Shown piece after piece: positions 8,189 to 16,786 of a stretch of 64,000 nucleotides of DNA. The translations under genes were made by a program, and so were the position numbers. This stretch comes from Streptomyces formicae. GTDB taxonomy: Bacteria; Actinomycetota; Actinomycetes; Streptomycetales; Streptomycetaceae. Below the pieces are notes generated by a model that saw only the letters and a list, made by a program, of their open reading frames with translations, made no database searches and had not been told where the DNA came from. Within the stretch, counting starts at the first letter, position 1. Every line of letters starts with the position of its first letter. The DNA is taken from assembly GCF_002556545.1 (NCBI RefSeq), contig NZ_CP022685.1, positions 5,372,001 to 5,436,000 on the forward strand, in the 5' to 3' direction.

Positions 8189-9412
8189 ATGCGCGACATC
8201 AGCCGCAGGGGAATGATGGGGCTCGGCGCCGGTGCGGTGGCCGCGCTCGGACTTGCGGGCTGCGGAAGCGGAAGCAACTCCGGCGGTTCGGGAAAGGCCA
8301 AGGACGGGCAGCCGGGTGCGGAAAAGCACCCCGCGAAGCCGATCGGTGACGGCTCGACCGCCTATACCGGAAAGCAGCCCAACCAGCCCGGCAAGCCCGT
8401 GCCGCTCCAGCCGGGCGAGACGCCCCCTCAGTTCGTGATCTTCTCCTGGGACGGTGCCGGCGAGGTCGGCAACGGTCTGTTCCCGCGCTTTTTGAAGCTC
8501 GCAGAGGAACACGACGCGCGTATGACGTTCTTCCTCTCGGGGCTTTATCTGCTTCCCGAATCGAAGAAGCGCATGTACCGCCCGCCGAACAACGCGGTCG
8601 GCGCCTCCGACATCGGATATCTCACCGACGGTCACATCAAGGACACCCTGAAGTACGTCCGGCAGGCATGGCTCGAAGGCCATGAAATCGGCACGCACTT
8701 CAACGGGCACTTCTGCGCGGGAACGGGCTCTGTCGCCAACTGGACGTCCGCGCAGTGGCAGGACGAGATCGACCAGGCCAAGTCCTTTGTGAAGAAGTGG
8801 CGTACGAACACCGGCTGGACCGATCTGCCGTCGCTGCCCTTCGACTACGAGAAGGAACTCGTCGGCGGTCGCACGCCCTGTCTGCTCGGCCAGAACAACC
8901 TGCTGCCGACCGCCAAGAAGCTCGGCTGGCGCTACGACGCGTCCTCGCCCGGCGGCCGCCAGCGCTGGCCCGAGAAGAAGATGGGCATCTGGGACCTGCC
9001 GCTGCAGGCCGTGCCCTTCCCCGGGCACTCCTTCGAGGTCCTCTCGATGGACTACAACATCCTGGCCAACCAGTCGCAGAACTCCACGAAGGCACCGGCC
9101 CACAACTACCCGGGCTGGCGCAAGCAGGCCACCGAGGCCTACATCGCCGGATTCAAGCGGGCCTACGAGTCCAACAGGGCGCCGTTCTTCATCGGCAACC
9201 ACTTCGAGGAATGGAACGGCGGCATCTACATGGACGCCGTCGAGGAGGCCCTGAAGCACATCGCGGGCAAGAAGGACGTCCGCCTGGTCTCCTTCAAGCA
9301 GTTCGTGGACTGGCTGGACGTGCAGGACCCCAAGGTGCTCCGCGAGCTCCAGGGCCTCGACGTCGGCCAGGCCCCCGCGGGTGGCTGGAAGGGCCTCGGA
9401 AAGGCCGCCTGA
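8189..9412 (+). CDS. polysaccharide deacetylase-like Tat lipoprotein
   Basis: A 407-residue exported lipoprotein. The N terminus MRDISRRGMMGLGAGAVAAL has a twin-arginine motif followed by lipobox LAGC, with the acylated cysteine at 25. A Gly/Ser/Lys linker follows to about residue 60. The globular part resembles the NodB-type carbohydrate esterase 4 fold: FVIFSWDGAGE sits where TFDDG is usual, and GHEIGTHFNGHFC holds an H...H metal pair. Deacetylation of a cell-wall or capsule polymer at the membrane surface is the family inference, but the motif departures make the reaction uncertain. The ATG at 8189 is chosen because an earlier in-frame start at 8123 would bury the signal peptide. Confidence 0.75.
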   Translation: MRDISRRGMMGLGAGAVAALGLAGCGSGSNSGGSGKAKDGQPGAEKHPAKPIGDGSTAYTGKQPNQPGKPVPLQPGETPPQFVIFSWDGAGEVGNGLFPRFLKLAEEHDARMTFFLSGLYLLPESKKRMYRPPNNAVGASDIGYLTDGHIKDTLKYVRQAWLEGHEIGTHFNGHFCAGTGSVANWTSAQWQDEIDQAKSFVKKWRTNTGWTDLPSLPFDYEKELVGGRTPCLLGQNNLLPTAKKLGWRYDASSPGGRQRWPEKKMGIWDLPLQAVPFPGHSFEVLSMDYNILANQSQNSTKAPAHNYPGWRKQATEAYIAGFKRAYESNRAPFFIGNHFEEWNGGIYMDAVEEALKHIAGKKDVRLVSFKQFVDWLDVQDPKVLRELQGLDVGQAPAGGWKGLGKAA

Positions 9413-9415
9413 AAT

Positions 9416-9452
9416 GGGATCTTCCGCAACCCCGGGGGGTGCGGAAGATCCC
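9416..9452 (+). terminator. strong stem-loop after the deacetylase-like gene
   Basis: A perfect 13-bp stem, GGGATCTTCCGCA (9416-9428) with TGCGGAAGATCCC (9440-9452), begins one base after the upstream stop codon. The inner CCCC/GGGG can extend it. No T-tract follows, which is common for GC-rich actinobacterial terminators. It separates the lipoprotein gene from resA. Confidence 0.75.
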
Positions 9453-9478
9453 CGAAACGGGCATGCGAAACTTTTCAC

Positions 9479-10129
9479 ATGAGTGCCGCCTGCCGCGCCC
9501 CCAAGACCGCGAACCGCAGCCGCAGCCGCCGCCCCGGCGGCCGCCGCGGGCGTCTGGCCCTGTTCGCCGCAGGGGCCGCGGTCGGAGCCCTGGTCCTCAC
9601 GGCCTGCGGCTCGGGGGGCACCTCGGGCGGTTCGGGCAACACCAACTTCGTGGCCGGATCCGACGGCATCGCCACCGCCAAGAAGGCGGACCGCAAGCCG
9701 CTGCCCGAACTCGACGGCGAGACGCTCGAGGGCAAGCACCTCGACCTCTCCAAGGCGTACAAGGGCAAGATCCTCGTCATCAACGTCTGGGGATCCTGGT
9801 GCGCGCCGTGCCGGGCCGAGGCGCCGAACTTCGTGAAGGTCGCCGCCGACACCAAGGACAAGGGCGTCGAGTTCGTCGGCATCAACACCCGTGACCCCGA
9901 GCGCGGCCCGGCGATCCAGTTCGAGAAGGCGCACAAGATCACCTACCCGAGCCTGCACGACTCGACGGGCAAGCTGCTCCTTCGCTTCCCGCAGGGCTCG
10001 ATGAACCCCAACTTCATCCCCTCGACGCTCGTCGTCGACCGGGACGGCAAGATCGCGGCCCGCTCGCAGCAGCCACTGAACGAAGAGAAGCTGCGCAAGA
10101 TGATCGACCCCGTGCTCGCGGAGAAGTGA
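9479..10129 (+). CDS. resA: TlpA/ResA-type thiol-disulfide oxidoreductase lipoprotein
   Basis: A 216-residue thioredoxin-fold protein for cytochrome c maturation. A basic N terminus and hydrophobic stretch end in lipobox LTAC (Cys43), so it should be anchored outside the membrane. WGSWCAPCRAEAP carries the redox pair Cys108/Cys111 of the CxxC active site, and a cis-proline region follows near STLVVDRDG. ResA reduces the CxxCH disulfide of apocytochrome c so that haem can be attached. It is the first gene of a four-gene system II cluster; its stop overlaps the ccdA start. Confidence 0.92.
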   Translation: MSAACRAPKTANRSRSRRPGGRRGRLALFAAGAAVGALVLTACGSGGTSGGSGNTNFVAGSDGIATAKKADRKPLPELDGETLEGKHLDLSKAYKGKILVINVWGSWCAPCRAEAPNFVKVAADTKDKGVEFVGINTRDPERGPAIQFEKAHKITYPSLHDSTGKLLLRFPQGSMNPNFIPSTLVVDRDGKIAARSQQPLNEEKLRKMIDPVLAEK

Positions 10130-10893
10130 TGTCCACCCTCGCGGCCATCACGGGCCCGAACCAGACCGTCATGAGCGGAGCGCTGCTCCTCGCCGTGCCG
10201 GTCGCGGTGCTCGGCGGGCTCGTCTCCTTCTTCTCGCCGTGCGTCCTGCCGCTCGTACCCGGCTATCTCTCGTACGTCACCGGGGTCGGCGGCCAGGACC
10301 TGGCGGAGGCCAAGCGCGGCAGGATGGCCGCGGGAGCCGGTCTCTTCGTGGCCGGGTTCACCGTCGTCTTCGTCTCGGCGACCGTCTTCTTCGGAGCCAT
10401 CGGGCGCACCCTGAAGGAGCACCAGGACACCATCAACACCGTGCTCGGCGTGGTGATGATCGTGCTCGGCATCTTCTTCATGGGGCTCATGCCCTGGCTC
10501 ACCCAGCGCGAGTTCCGCTTCCACAAGCGGCCCGCGATCGGGCTCGCGGGCGCCCCGATAGTGGGCGCGCTCTTCGCCGTCGGCTGGACGCCGTGCATCG
10601 GCCCGACGCTCGCCTCCGTCCTCGCCCTCGCCGCCGACGGGGCCAACCCGCAGCGCGGTGCCATCCTGGGGGTCGCCTACTCCCTGGGGCTCGGCATCCC
10701 GTTCATCCTCGCCGCCGTCGCCTTCCGCAAGGCGCTCGGCGCCTTCGGGTGGATCAAGCGGCACTACACATGGGTGATGCGTATCGGCGGCATCATGATG
10801 ATCGCGACCGGCCTGCTGCTCGTCACCGGAGTGTGGGACAGCATGATCCAGCAGATGCAGGTCTGGTCCAACGGCTACACGGTGGGGATCTGA
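10129..10893 (+). CDS. ccdA: CcdA family cytochrome c biogenesis transmembrane thiol carrier
   Basis: A 254-residue polytopic protein with about six membrane helices. Conserved cysteines lie in SFFSPCVLPLVPG (Cys38) and VGWTPCIGPTLAS (Cys156), the pair that carries reducing equivalents across the membrane in the CcdA/DsbD family. It would relay electrons from cytoplasmic thioredoxin to ResA. The ATG at 10129 forms a TGATG overlap with resA; a GTG directly before it (10126) is an alternative that adds one residue. Confidence 0.93.
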   Translation: MSTLAAITGPNQTVMSGALLLAVPVAVLGGLVSFFSPCVLPLVPGYLSYVTGVGGQDLAEAKRGRMAAGAGLFVAGFTVVFVSATVFFGAIGRTLKEHQDTINTVLGVVMIVLGIFFMGLMPWLTQREFRFHKRPAIGLAGAPIVGALFAVGWTPCIGPTLASVLALAADGANPQRGAILGVAYSLGLGIPFILAAVAFRKALGAFGWIKRHYTWVMRIGGIMMIATGLLLVTGVWDSMIQQMQVWSNGYTVGI

Positions 10894-10896
10894 TCC

Positions 10897-12651
10897 ATGA
10901 GCAAGACCGAAGTCCCCGAAGAGCAGAGCGAGCAGAACGACCTCGGCGCGGCGGGCGCACAGCTGTCCACCGCGCCCAAGGAGGACGCGCCGAACCTTCC
11001 CTCGCTCGGCGTCATCGGCTGGCTGCGCTGGTTCTGGCGGCAGCTCACCTCGATGCGGGTCGCGCTGATCCTGCTCCTGCTGCTCTCGCTCGGCGCGATC
11101 CCGGGCTCGCTGATCCCGCAGAGCAACGTCGACGAGCTCAAGGTCCAGGACTTCATGGACCGGCACACCACGCTCGGTCCGATCTACGACAAGCTGCAGC
11201 TCTTCGACGTCTACAGCTCGGTGTGGTTCTCGGCGATCTACATCCTGCTGTTCGTCTCCCTCATCGGCTGCATCGTGCCCCGCACCTGGCAGTTCGTCGG
11301 CCAGCTGCGCGGCCGCCCGCCGGGCGCGCCCAAGAAGCTGACGCGCCTTCCCGCGTACGTGACGTGGCGCACCGACGCCGAGCCCGAGCAGGTGCACGCC
11401 ACCGCGCTCGCGCTCCTCAAGGAGCGCCGCTTCCGCGCGCACACCGCGGGCTCGGACACCTCGGGCTCGGGCACCTCGGTCGCCGCCGAGAAGGGCTATC
11501 TGCGCGAGGCGGGCAACCTGCTCTTCCACGTCGCGCTGATCGTGATGCTGATCGCCTTCGCCGCCGGGCAGCTCTTCAAGTCCGAGGGCGGCAAGCTGAT
11601 CATGGAGGGCGACGGCTTCGCCAACACGCTCTCGCAGTACGACGACTTCAAGTCCGGCAGCCTCTTCGACTCCGGCGAACTGGCGCCCTTCAGCTTCAAG
11701 CTCGACGACTTCGAGGGCACGTACCAGAAGTCGGGCCCCAACCGCGGCACGCCCCGCACCTACCGGGCCAACGTCACCTACACCGAGGGCGCCGACGGTC
11801 CGGAGAAGAAGAAGGCCATCGAGGTCAACAAGCCCCTCGAGGTCGACGGCTCGAAGGTCTACCTCATCGGCCACGGCTACGCCCCCACCGTCACGGTCCG
11901 CGATCCCAAGGGCAAGGTCGTCTACACGGCCTCCGTGCCGCTGCTCCCCATCGACCAGAACGGCACCGCGACCGGCGCCATCAAGGTCCTCGACGGCTAC
12001 AAGAACAAGAGCGGCAAGAAGGAACAGCTCGGCTTCAACGCCTTCTTCGTCCCGACCTTCGCGGGCGAGGGCAAGGGCCAGATGTTCTCCCAGTTCCCGG
12101 CCCCCGACTTCCCGGTGCTCGCGCTCTCCGCGTACCACGGCAGCCTGGGCGTCGACTCCGGCGTCCCGCAGAACGTGTACCAGCTGGACACCCGGAAGAT
12201 GACCAAGTTCAAGGACTCCAAGGGCGAGCTGTTCAAGAAGCGGCTGCTGCCCGGCGAGACCATGAAGCTGCCGAACGGCGCGGGCTCGATCACCTTCGAG
12301 AAGGGCATGAAGGAGTGGGCGACCTTCCAGATCTCGCAGCAGCCCGGCTCCGGCTGGGCCCTCGGCGCCGCGATCGCCGCCATCGCGGGCCTCGCCGGCT
12401 CCCTGTTCATCCAGCGCCGCCGCGTCTGGGTGCGAGCGGTGCGGGGCGCCGACGGCGTGACCGTGGTGGAGATGGCGGGCCTCGGCCGCAGCGAGTCCGC
12501 CAAGGTGCCCGAGGAACTGTCCGACCTCGCCGCCCTGCTGCACGAGAAGGCGCCGAGCGCGCCCGAGTCCGCTGCGGACACCGACCCGGAAGCCTCTTCG
12601 GCCTCCGACTCCGACCCCGATGTTGTTCCTGCCGAAGGGGCTGAGAAGTGA
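10897..12651 (+). CDS. resB: ResB family cytochrome c haem-attachment subunit
   Basis: A 584-residue ResB (Ccs1) protein with an N-terminal cytoplasmic tail, membrane helices near residues 50-70 (MRVALILLLLLSLGAIPGSL) and 105-125, a third near 205-225 (LIVMLIAFAAGQLF), a large extracytoplasmic domain, and a final helix around 485-505 before a charged C-terminal tail. With CcsB it forms the system II synthase that delivers haem across the membrane and attaches it to CxxCH motifs. It lies three bases after ccdA and its stop overlaps the ccsB start, so all four genes read as an operon. Confidence 0.93.
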   Translation: MSKTEVPEEQSEQNDLGAAGAQLSTAPKEDAPNLPSLGVIGWLRWFWRQLTSMRVALILLLLLSLGAIPGSLIPQSNVDELKVQDFMDRHTTLGPIYDKLQLFDVYSSVWFSAIYILLFVSLIGCIVPRTWQFVGQLRGRPPGAPKKLTRLPAYVTWRTDAEPEQVHATALALLKERRFRAHTAGSDTSGSGTSVAAEKGYLREAGNLLFHVALIVMLIAFAAGQLFKSEGGKLIMEGDGFANTLSQYDDFKSGSLFDSGELAPFSFKLDDFEGTYQKSGPNRGTPRTYRANVTYTEGADGPEKKKAIEVNKPLEVDGSKVYLIGHGYAPTVTVRDPKGKVVYTASVPLLPIDQNGTATGAIKVLDGYKNKSGKKEQLGFNAFFVPTFAGEGKGQMFSQFPAPDFPVLALSAYHGSLGVDSGVPQNVYQLDTRKMTKFKDSKGELFKKRLLPGETMKLPNGAGSITFEKGMKEWATFQISQQPGSGWALGAAIAAIAGLAGSLFIQRRRVWVRAVRGADGVTVVEMAGLGRSESAKVPEELSDLAALLHEKAPSAPESAADTDPEASSASDSDPDVVPAEGAEK

Positions 12652-13742
12652 ATCTCGCCACCACCCTGGCCGCCGAACCCAACGAGAACCTCGCGCACAT
12701 CAGCAACGTGCTGATCTACTCCGCGATGGCCGTCTACCTCCTGGCCTTCTTCGCGCACATGGCGGAGTGGCTCTTCGGCAGCCGCAGCAAGGTCGCCCGC
12801 ACCGCCGCCGCGCTCACCCCGGGCAAGACGGCCGCCGCCACCGCGCCCGCCGTCGCCGTCCAGGCCAAGGGCGGCACCGCCACCCTGGAGCGGCCGCAGG
12901 TCGTCACCCGGTCCGTCAGCGGATCCCGTGACGTGCCGGACGGTCCCGGCGCCGCGGCGGGCGACGAGAAGGGCGACCTCTACGGCCGCATCGCGGTGTC
13001 CCTCACCGTGCTCGCGTTCCTGCTCGAGTTCGGCGGTGTGCTCACCCGCGCCCTGTCGGTGCAGCGGGCGCCGTGGGGCAACATGTACGAGTTCAGCATC
13101 ACCTTCTCCACGGTCGCGGTGGCCGTGTACCTGGTGCTGATGGCCCTGAAGAAGAACATCGCCTGGCTCGGCCTCCCGCTGGTCACCACGGTCCTGCTCG
13201 ACCTCGGTCTCGCGGTCACCGTCCTGTACACCTCCAGCGACCAGCTGGTCCCGGCCCTGCACTCGTACTGGCTGTGGATCCACGTCTCCACCGCGATCTT
13301 CTGCGGCGCGGTCTTCTACGTCGGCTTCGTCGCGACGCTGCTCTACCTCTTCCGGGACAGCTACGAGTCGAAGCTGATGCGGGGCGGTCAGCCGGGCAAG
13401 TTCGCCACGTCCGTCATGGAGCGCCTCCCCTCGGCGGCCTCGCTCGACAAGTTCTCGTACCGCGTGAACGCCGCGGTCTTCCCGCTGTGGACGTTCACGA
13501 TCATCGCGGGCGCGATCTGGGCGGGCGACGCCTGGGGCCGCTACTGGGGCTGGGACCCCAAGGAGGTCTGGTCCTTCATCACCTGGGTCGCCTTCGCCTG
13601 CTACCTGCACGCTCGCGCGACGGCGGGCTGGAAGGGCCGCAAGGCCGCCTACCTGGCGCTGATCGCCTTCGGCTGCTGGCTGTTCAACTACTACGGCGTG
13701 AACATCTTCGTCACCGGCAAGCACTCGTACGCCGGGGTCTGA
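12648..13742 (+). CDS. ccsB: CcsB/CcsA-type cytochrome c haem handling protein
   Basis: A 364-residue integral membrane protein. The tryptophan-rich haem-binding signature WGRYWGWDPKEVWSFITW lies at about residues 292-309 and identifies the CcsA/ResC/CcmF family. About eight hydrophobic segments are visible. An Ala/Lys-rich cytoplasmic loop (about 45-110) between helix 1 and the rest is typical of actinobacterial members. The GTG at 12648 overlaps the resB stop. It is the partner subunit of ResB in haem export and ligation for respiratory c-type cytochromes. Confidence 0.95.
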   Translation: MNLATTLAAEPNENLAHISNVLIYSAMAVYLLAFFAHMAEWLFGSRSKVARTAAALTPGKTAAATAPAVAVQAKGGTATLERPQVVTRSVSGSRDVPDGPGAAAGDEKGDLYGRIAVSLTVLAFLLEFGGVLTRALSVQRAPWGNMYEFSITFSTVAVAVYLVLMALKKNIAWLGLPLVTTVLLDLGLAVTVLYTSSDQLVPALHSYWLWIHVSTAIFCGAVFYVGFVATLLYLFRDSYESKLMRGGQPGKFATSVMERLPSAASLDKFSYRVNAAVFPLWTFTIIAGAIWAGDAWGRYWGWDPKEVWSFITWVAFACYLHARATAGWKGRKAAYLALIAFGCWLFNYYGVNIFVTGKHSYAGV

Positions 13743-13816
13743 CAAGACCCGGGGCCGCTTCCCCCGAACCGCGCGCAAGGCGTGCGGAACGGGGCGTACC
13801 GGGCGAGGCTTGTGCC

Positions 13817-14323
13817 ATGACCGCGACGATCGGACAAGGCACGAGCCGGAGCCAGGGCCCCGCCCAGCACCTGCGCTTCACGCTGCACCTTCCCCACCCT
13901 GTGGAAAAGGTCTGGGCGGCGGTGGCCACCCCCGGGGGACTTCCCGGCTGGCTGGCCGCCGCCGACGTGCTCGAACCGCGCCTGGGCGGCGCGGTCACGT
14001 TGCGCTGGCTCAACGGCGAGGCGGACGCGACGCACTCCGGGCACGTCACGGCCTGGGACCCGGACGTGGTCGCCGAGTACACGATCGACCTGCACGGCCG
14101 GTGCCGTTTCCACCTGGAACCGGCGGGTGCCTCGGCCACCACGCTGCGCTTCACCAACGACTTCGACGGCGACGACGCGCTGCGCCTCGACTGCCTTGCC
14201 GGGTGGCACCACCACTTCGAGTTCCTGGTGGACGCGCTGGACGGCCGTCCCAAGGACTGGTCGACGTGGAGCCTGGACCGCTGGCGGGAGCTGCGGGACG
14301 GGTACGAGGGCGCTAAGGGCTGA
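13817..14323 (+). CDS. SRPBCC (START/Bet v 1-like) domain protein
   Basis: A 168-residue protein with the AHSA1/SRPBCC pattern: FTLHLPHPVEKVWAAVATPGGLPGWLAA at the N terminus, GHVTAWDPDVVAEYTI in the middle and a C-terminal amphipathic helix with WHHHFEFLVDALDG. These helix-grip proteins bind hydrophobic ligands; some are polyketide cyclases or stress proteins. Nothing in the neighbourhood names a ligand. The ATG at 13817 is the natural start. Its last 11 bases overlap the convergent quinone oxidoreductase gene. Confidence 0.8.
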   Translation: MTATIGQGTSRSQGPAQHLRFTLHLPHPVEKVWAAVATPGGLPGWLAAADVLEPRLGGAVTLRWLNGEADATHSGHVTAWDPDVVAEYTIDLHGRCRFHLEPAGASATTLRFTNDFDGDDALRLDCLAGWHHHFEFLVDALDGRPKDWSTWSLDRWRELRDGYEGAKG

Positions 14324-15287
14324 CCCGCAGCAGCAGCTTGCCCGTCGTCGTACGGCCGCCCATCAGGCGGTGCGCCTCCGCGGCCGCCGCGAGCGGGAAC
14401 TCGGCGGTGACCGGCAGGGCCACCGTGCCGTCGGCGACCGTGCGGAAGGCGCGCTCGGCGAGCGCGCGCAGCTCCCGGGGGGCGGTCTGCGCCAGGGTGA
14501 GGATCGAGAACCCGGAGACCGTGGTGGCCCCCGGGTAGAGCTCGGGCTGGCCCACCCGCCACGGCTCGGCGGCGCTCGCGTTGCCGAAGGAGACCAGGCG
14601 GCCGAAGACGGCGAGCGCGGCGAGTCCGGCGCGGAACGTGTCGCCGCCGACCGGGTCGAGCACGAGGTCGACGCCCCGGCCGCCGGTGGCGCGGCGGGCG
14701 TCCTCGGCGAAGGCGTCGCCCACGAAGACCTCGTCGTAGCCGTACTTGAGGGCGTACTCGGCCTTGGCCGCGCTCGACACGACGCCGAACACCCTGGCGC
14801 CCGCCGCCTTCGCCAACTGCCCGACGACGGTGCCGACACCGCCCGCCGCGCCCTGTACGAGCACGGTCTCGCCGGCCCGGAGGCGGCCCACCTCGTGGAC
14901 CAGGGCGTGGGCGGTCGGCAGCACGGTGGGCAGGGTGGCCGCCGTGCGCGGGGTGACGCCTTCGGGGAGCGCGAAGACGGTGTCCGCGCTCGCGAGGGCC
15001 ACCTCCGCGTAGGCGCCGCCCGCGGTGAGCGCGGCGACCTCCTGGCCGGGGGCGAGCCCCTCGACGCCCGTGCCGACGGCGCGGACGCGGCCGGAGACCT
15101 CCAGGCCCGGTACGTACGGCAGGGCGGGCACGCGGTAGCCCTCGGCGCGGGCCTTGAGGTCGGCGAAGTTGACGCCCGTGTAGGCGACGTCGACGGTGAC
15201 CTGGCCGGGGCCGGGGTCGGGGACGGCCGTGTCCACGACGTGGAGGACCTCGGGTCCACCGGTCTGCTCGAACCGCACTGCGCGCAT
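14313..15287 (-). CDS. zinc-free MDR family NADPH:quinone oxidoreductase
   Basis: A 324-residue medium-chain dehydrogenase/reductase. It begins MRAVRFEQTGGPEVL, has VDVAYTGVNFADL in the catalytic fold, and the NADPH-binding VLVQGAAGGVGTVVGQLAKAAGARV (AAGGVGTVV motif, about 143-151). Zinc-ligand cysteines are absent, as in quinone reductases and enoyl reductases of this family. It probably reduces quinones or electrophilic alkenes. It is divergent from a small ArsR-type regulator across 96 bases that contain a dyad and a direct repeat, so it is the likely regulated target. Confidence 0.9.
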   Translation of the reverse strand: MRAVRFEQTGGPEVLHVVDTAVPDPGPGQVTVDVAYTGVNFADLKARAEGYRVPALPYVPGLEVSGRVRAVGTGVEGLAPGQEVAALTAGGAYAEVALASADTVFALPEGVTPRTAATLPTVLPTAHALVHEVGRLRAGETVLVQGAAGGVGTVVGQLAKAAGARVFGVVSSAAKAEYALKYGYDEVFVGDAFAEDARRATGGRGVDLVLDPVGGDTFRAGLAALAVFGRLVSFGNASAAEPWRVGQPELYPGATTVSGFSILTLAQTAPRELRALAERAFRTVADGTVALPVTAEFPLAAAAEAHRLMGGRTTTGKLLLRVSP

Positions 15288-15323
15288 GGCTGTGCCACCT
15301 CTCCCCTTGGCTGTTCAACGAAA

Positions 15324-15364
15324 ATCGAACACTCGGGAGTGTATGGTTTTCATCGAACACTCGG
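15324..15364. promoter_or_regulatory. operator region between oxidoreductase and ArsR regulator
   Basis: ATCGAACACTCGG occurs twice as a direct repeat, at 15324-15336 and 15352-15364 (period 28). The first copy merges with a perfect palindrome ACACTCGGGAGTGT (15329-15342). It lies between divergent starts at 15287 and 15384, so it is well placed to regulate both. I infer it is the binding site of the adjacent ArsR protein. Confidence 0.6.
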
Positions 15365-15383
15365 CAAGACGGAGGCACGGAGC

Positions 15384-15701
15384 ATGGCCAGTCACCGCGC
15401 GGCACCGGTGCACACGCACCCCGACGAGGTCTCCGTCCAGACGGCCCTCGCCGCGCTCGCCGACCCCGTACGCCTGTACCTGGTAAGGGAGTTGGCGTCG
15501 TCCGACGACTGGACGAGGTCCTGCGGCAGCTTCGACGTCTCCGTCGGCAAGGCGGCGCTGAGCCACCACTTCACGGCGTTGCGCGCCGCGGGTCTCGTGG
15601 AGCAGCGCGACGAGGGCCCCCGCCGCGTGAACCGCCTGCGCCGCGCGGAGTTCGACGCCCGCTTTCCTGGGCTCCTGACGCTGGTGCTGCGCGGCGACTG
15701 A
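15384..15701 (+). CDS. ArsR family winged-helix transcriptional regulator
   Basis: A 105-residue winged-helix protein. ALAALADPVRLYLVRELAS is the classic ArsR start helix, VGKAALSHHFTALRAAGLVEQRDEGPRRVNRLRR contains the recognition helix and wing. The cysteine pair of metal-sensing members is not evident; the single Cys in WTRSCGSFDV is in the position before the recognition helix, so a redox or electrophile signal is possible. GGAGG at 15371-15375 supports the ATG at 15384. Divergent from the quinone oxidoreductase it probably represses. Confidence 0.88.
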   Translation: MASHRAAPVHTHPDEVSVQTALAALADPVRLYLVRELASSDDWTRSCGSFDVSVGKAALSHHFTALRAAGLVEQRDEGPRRVNRLRRAEFDARFPGLLTLVLRGD

Positions 15702-15720
15702 GCCGCGCCGCGGGCCGCCC

Positions 15721-16665
15721 CTACTCCCCGTCCTCCGTCACCGCGATCGCGTCCAACTGCCCCCGCAAGTACACGTGCGAGTCGACTCCCCGGACGTCCG
15801 TGCCCGGATCGCACTCGTAGAAGTACACCAGCGACATCAGCTCCTCGGCGGGCAGCTCAGCCGGTGGGGGCAGCACCCGATGGCGGCCCGACTGCCACCG
15901 CCCGTCGGTCCAACGCGCCATCAGGTCCCCGATGTTGACCGTGAACGCGTCCGGGTCGAACGGGGCGTCCTCCCAGCCGCCCTCCTCCGTGAACACCTGC
16001 AACCCACCCCGGCCCGCCTGCCGGTCGAGGACCGTCACCGTGCCGAAGTCGGTGTGCGCACCGATGCGGAACTGCCCCGGCTCCGGCACCCCGACGACCT
16101 CGGTGCCCGGGTACCAGTTGATGTTGAAGCCCCACGTGGGGTGTCCCGTATGCCGGGTGAAGAAGTCCTCGCCCTCGCCCAGCGCGACACCGAGGAGTTC
16201 GAGCAGGAGGTCGGAGAGCGACCGCATCTGCCGCAGGTACGCCTCCACGGGACCCCGCAGCCCCGGCGTCTGCGAGGGCCACGCGTTCGGCGCGAACCAC
16301 TCCGCGTCCACCACCGGGTCACCCGTCGGCTCGTCCGCGGCGAAGGACAGCGACTCCTTCAGGTCGGGCGGCGCCGCCGTGCCCTCCGCATAGCTGTTGG
16401 CCTCCGCCCCGGGCCCGAGCCACCCGCGCCCGCCCACCCGCACCGCGTACGCCCGCTTCACCTCGTCGGGCAGACGGAAGAACCCACGGGCCGACTCCCG
16501 GATCGTGGCGCGCAGGGCCGGGTCGACCCCGTGCCCGGTCACCAGGAGGAACCCCGCGCTGCGCAGGGCCCCGTCCACCACGCGCGCCGTCCGCGCGCGG
16601 GCCTCGGGATCGCCGGAGAGCCAGGGCCGCAGGTCGACCGTGGGAATGCGGGATGCGCTGCTCAT
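15721..16665 (-). CDS. isopenicillin N synthase-like non-haem iron oxygenase
   Basis: A 314-residue jelly-roll oxygenase of the IPNS/2-oxoglutarate dioxygenase family. The N-terminal DIOX_N part has IPTVDLRPWL and GFLLVTGHGVDP. Iron ligands are visible as AHTDFGT (His204, Asp206) and SGRHRV (His262). The downstream R-x-S motif that normally anchors 2-oxoglutarate or substrate reads L-M-S here (in EELMSLVYF), so cofactor use is doubtful. ATG 16665 begins the family sequence; ATG 16674 and a longer frame to 16899 are alternatives. No beta-lactam genes surround it, so substrate is unknown. Confidence 0.82.
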   Translation of the reverse strand: MSSASRIPTVDLRPWLSGDPEARARTARVVDGALRSAGFLLVTGHGVDPALRATIRESARGFFRLPDEVKRAYAVRVGGRGWLGPGAEANSYAEGTAAPPDLKESLSFAADEPTGDPVVDAEWFAPNAWPSQTPGLRGPVEAYLRQMRSLSDLLLELLGVALGEGEDFFTRHTGHPTWGFNINWYPGTEVVGVPEPGQFRIGAHTDFGTVTVLDRQAGRGGLQVFTEEGGWEDAPFDPDAFTVNIGDLMARWTDGRWQSGRHRVLPPPAELPAEELMSLVYFYECDPGTDVRGVDSHVYLRGQLDAIAVTEDGE

Positions 16666-16786
16666 GCCTGACATGGTGCCCACACAGGCCCCCTGCCAGC
16701 CCTCATCGACAGGGCCGATCGCCCCATCGGCAGAACGCCCCACCAGCGCGTGGACCAGCACACACGCCCCCTCGTACGTTCCTGGC

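Noticed and set aside
8050..8349. 99-codon ORF upstream of the lipoprotein
   Set aside because: It overlaps the real lipoprotein start in another frame and has no ribosome binding site or coherent protein features.
9943..12543. 866-codon open frame on the minus strand across ccdA and resB
   Set aside because: It is antisense to clearly identified genes with intact motifs; its translation is rich in Arg, Glu, Gly and His from the codon-position bias of the opposite strand.
15721..16665. Beta-lactam biosynthesis gene
   Set aside because: Resembles isopenicillin N synthase only at family level; no ACV synthetase or other beta-lactam genes nearby, and a key motif is altered.
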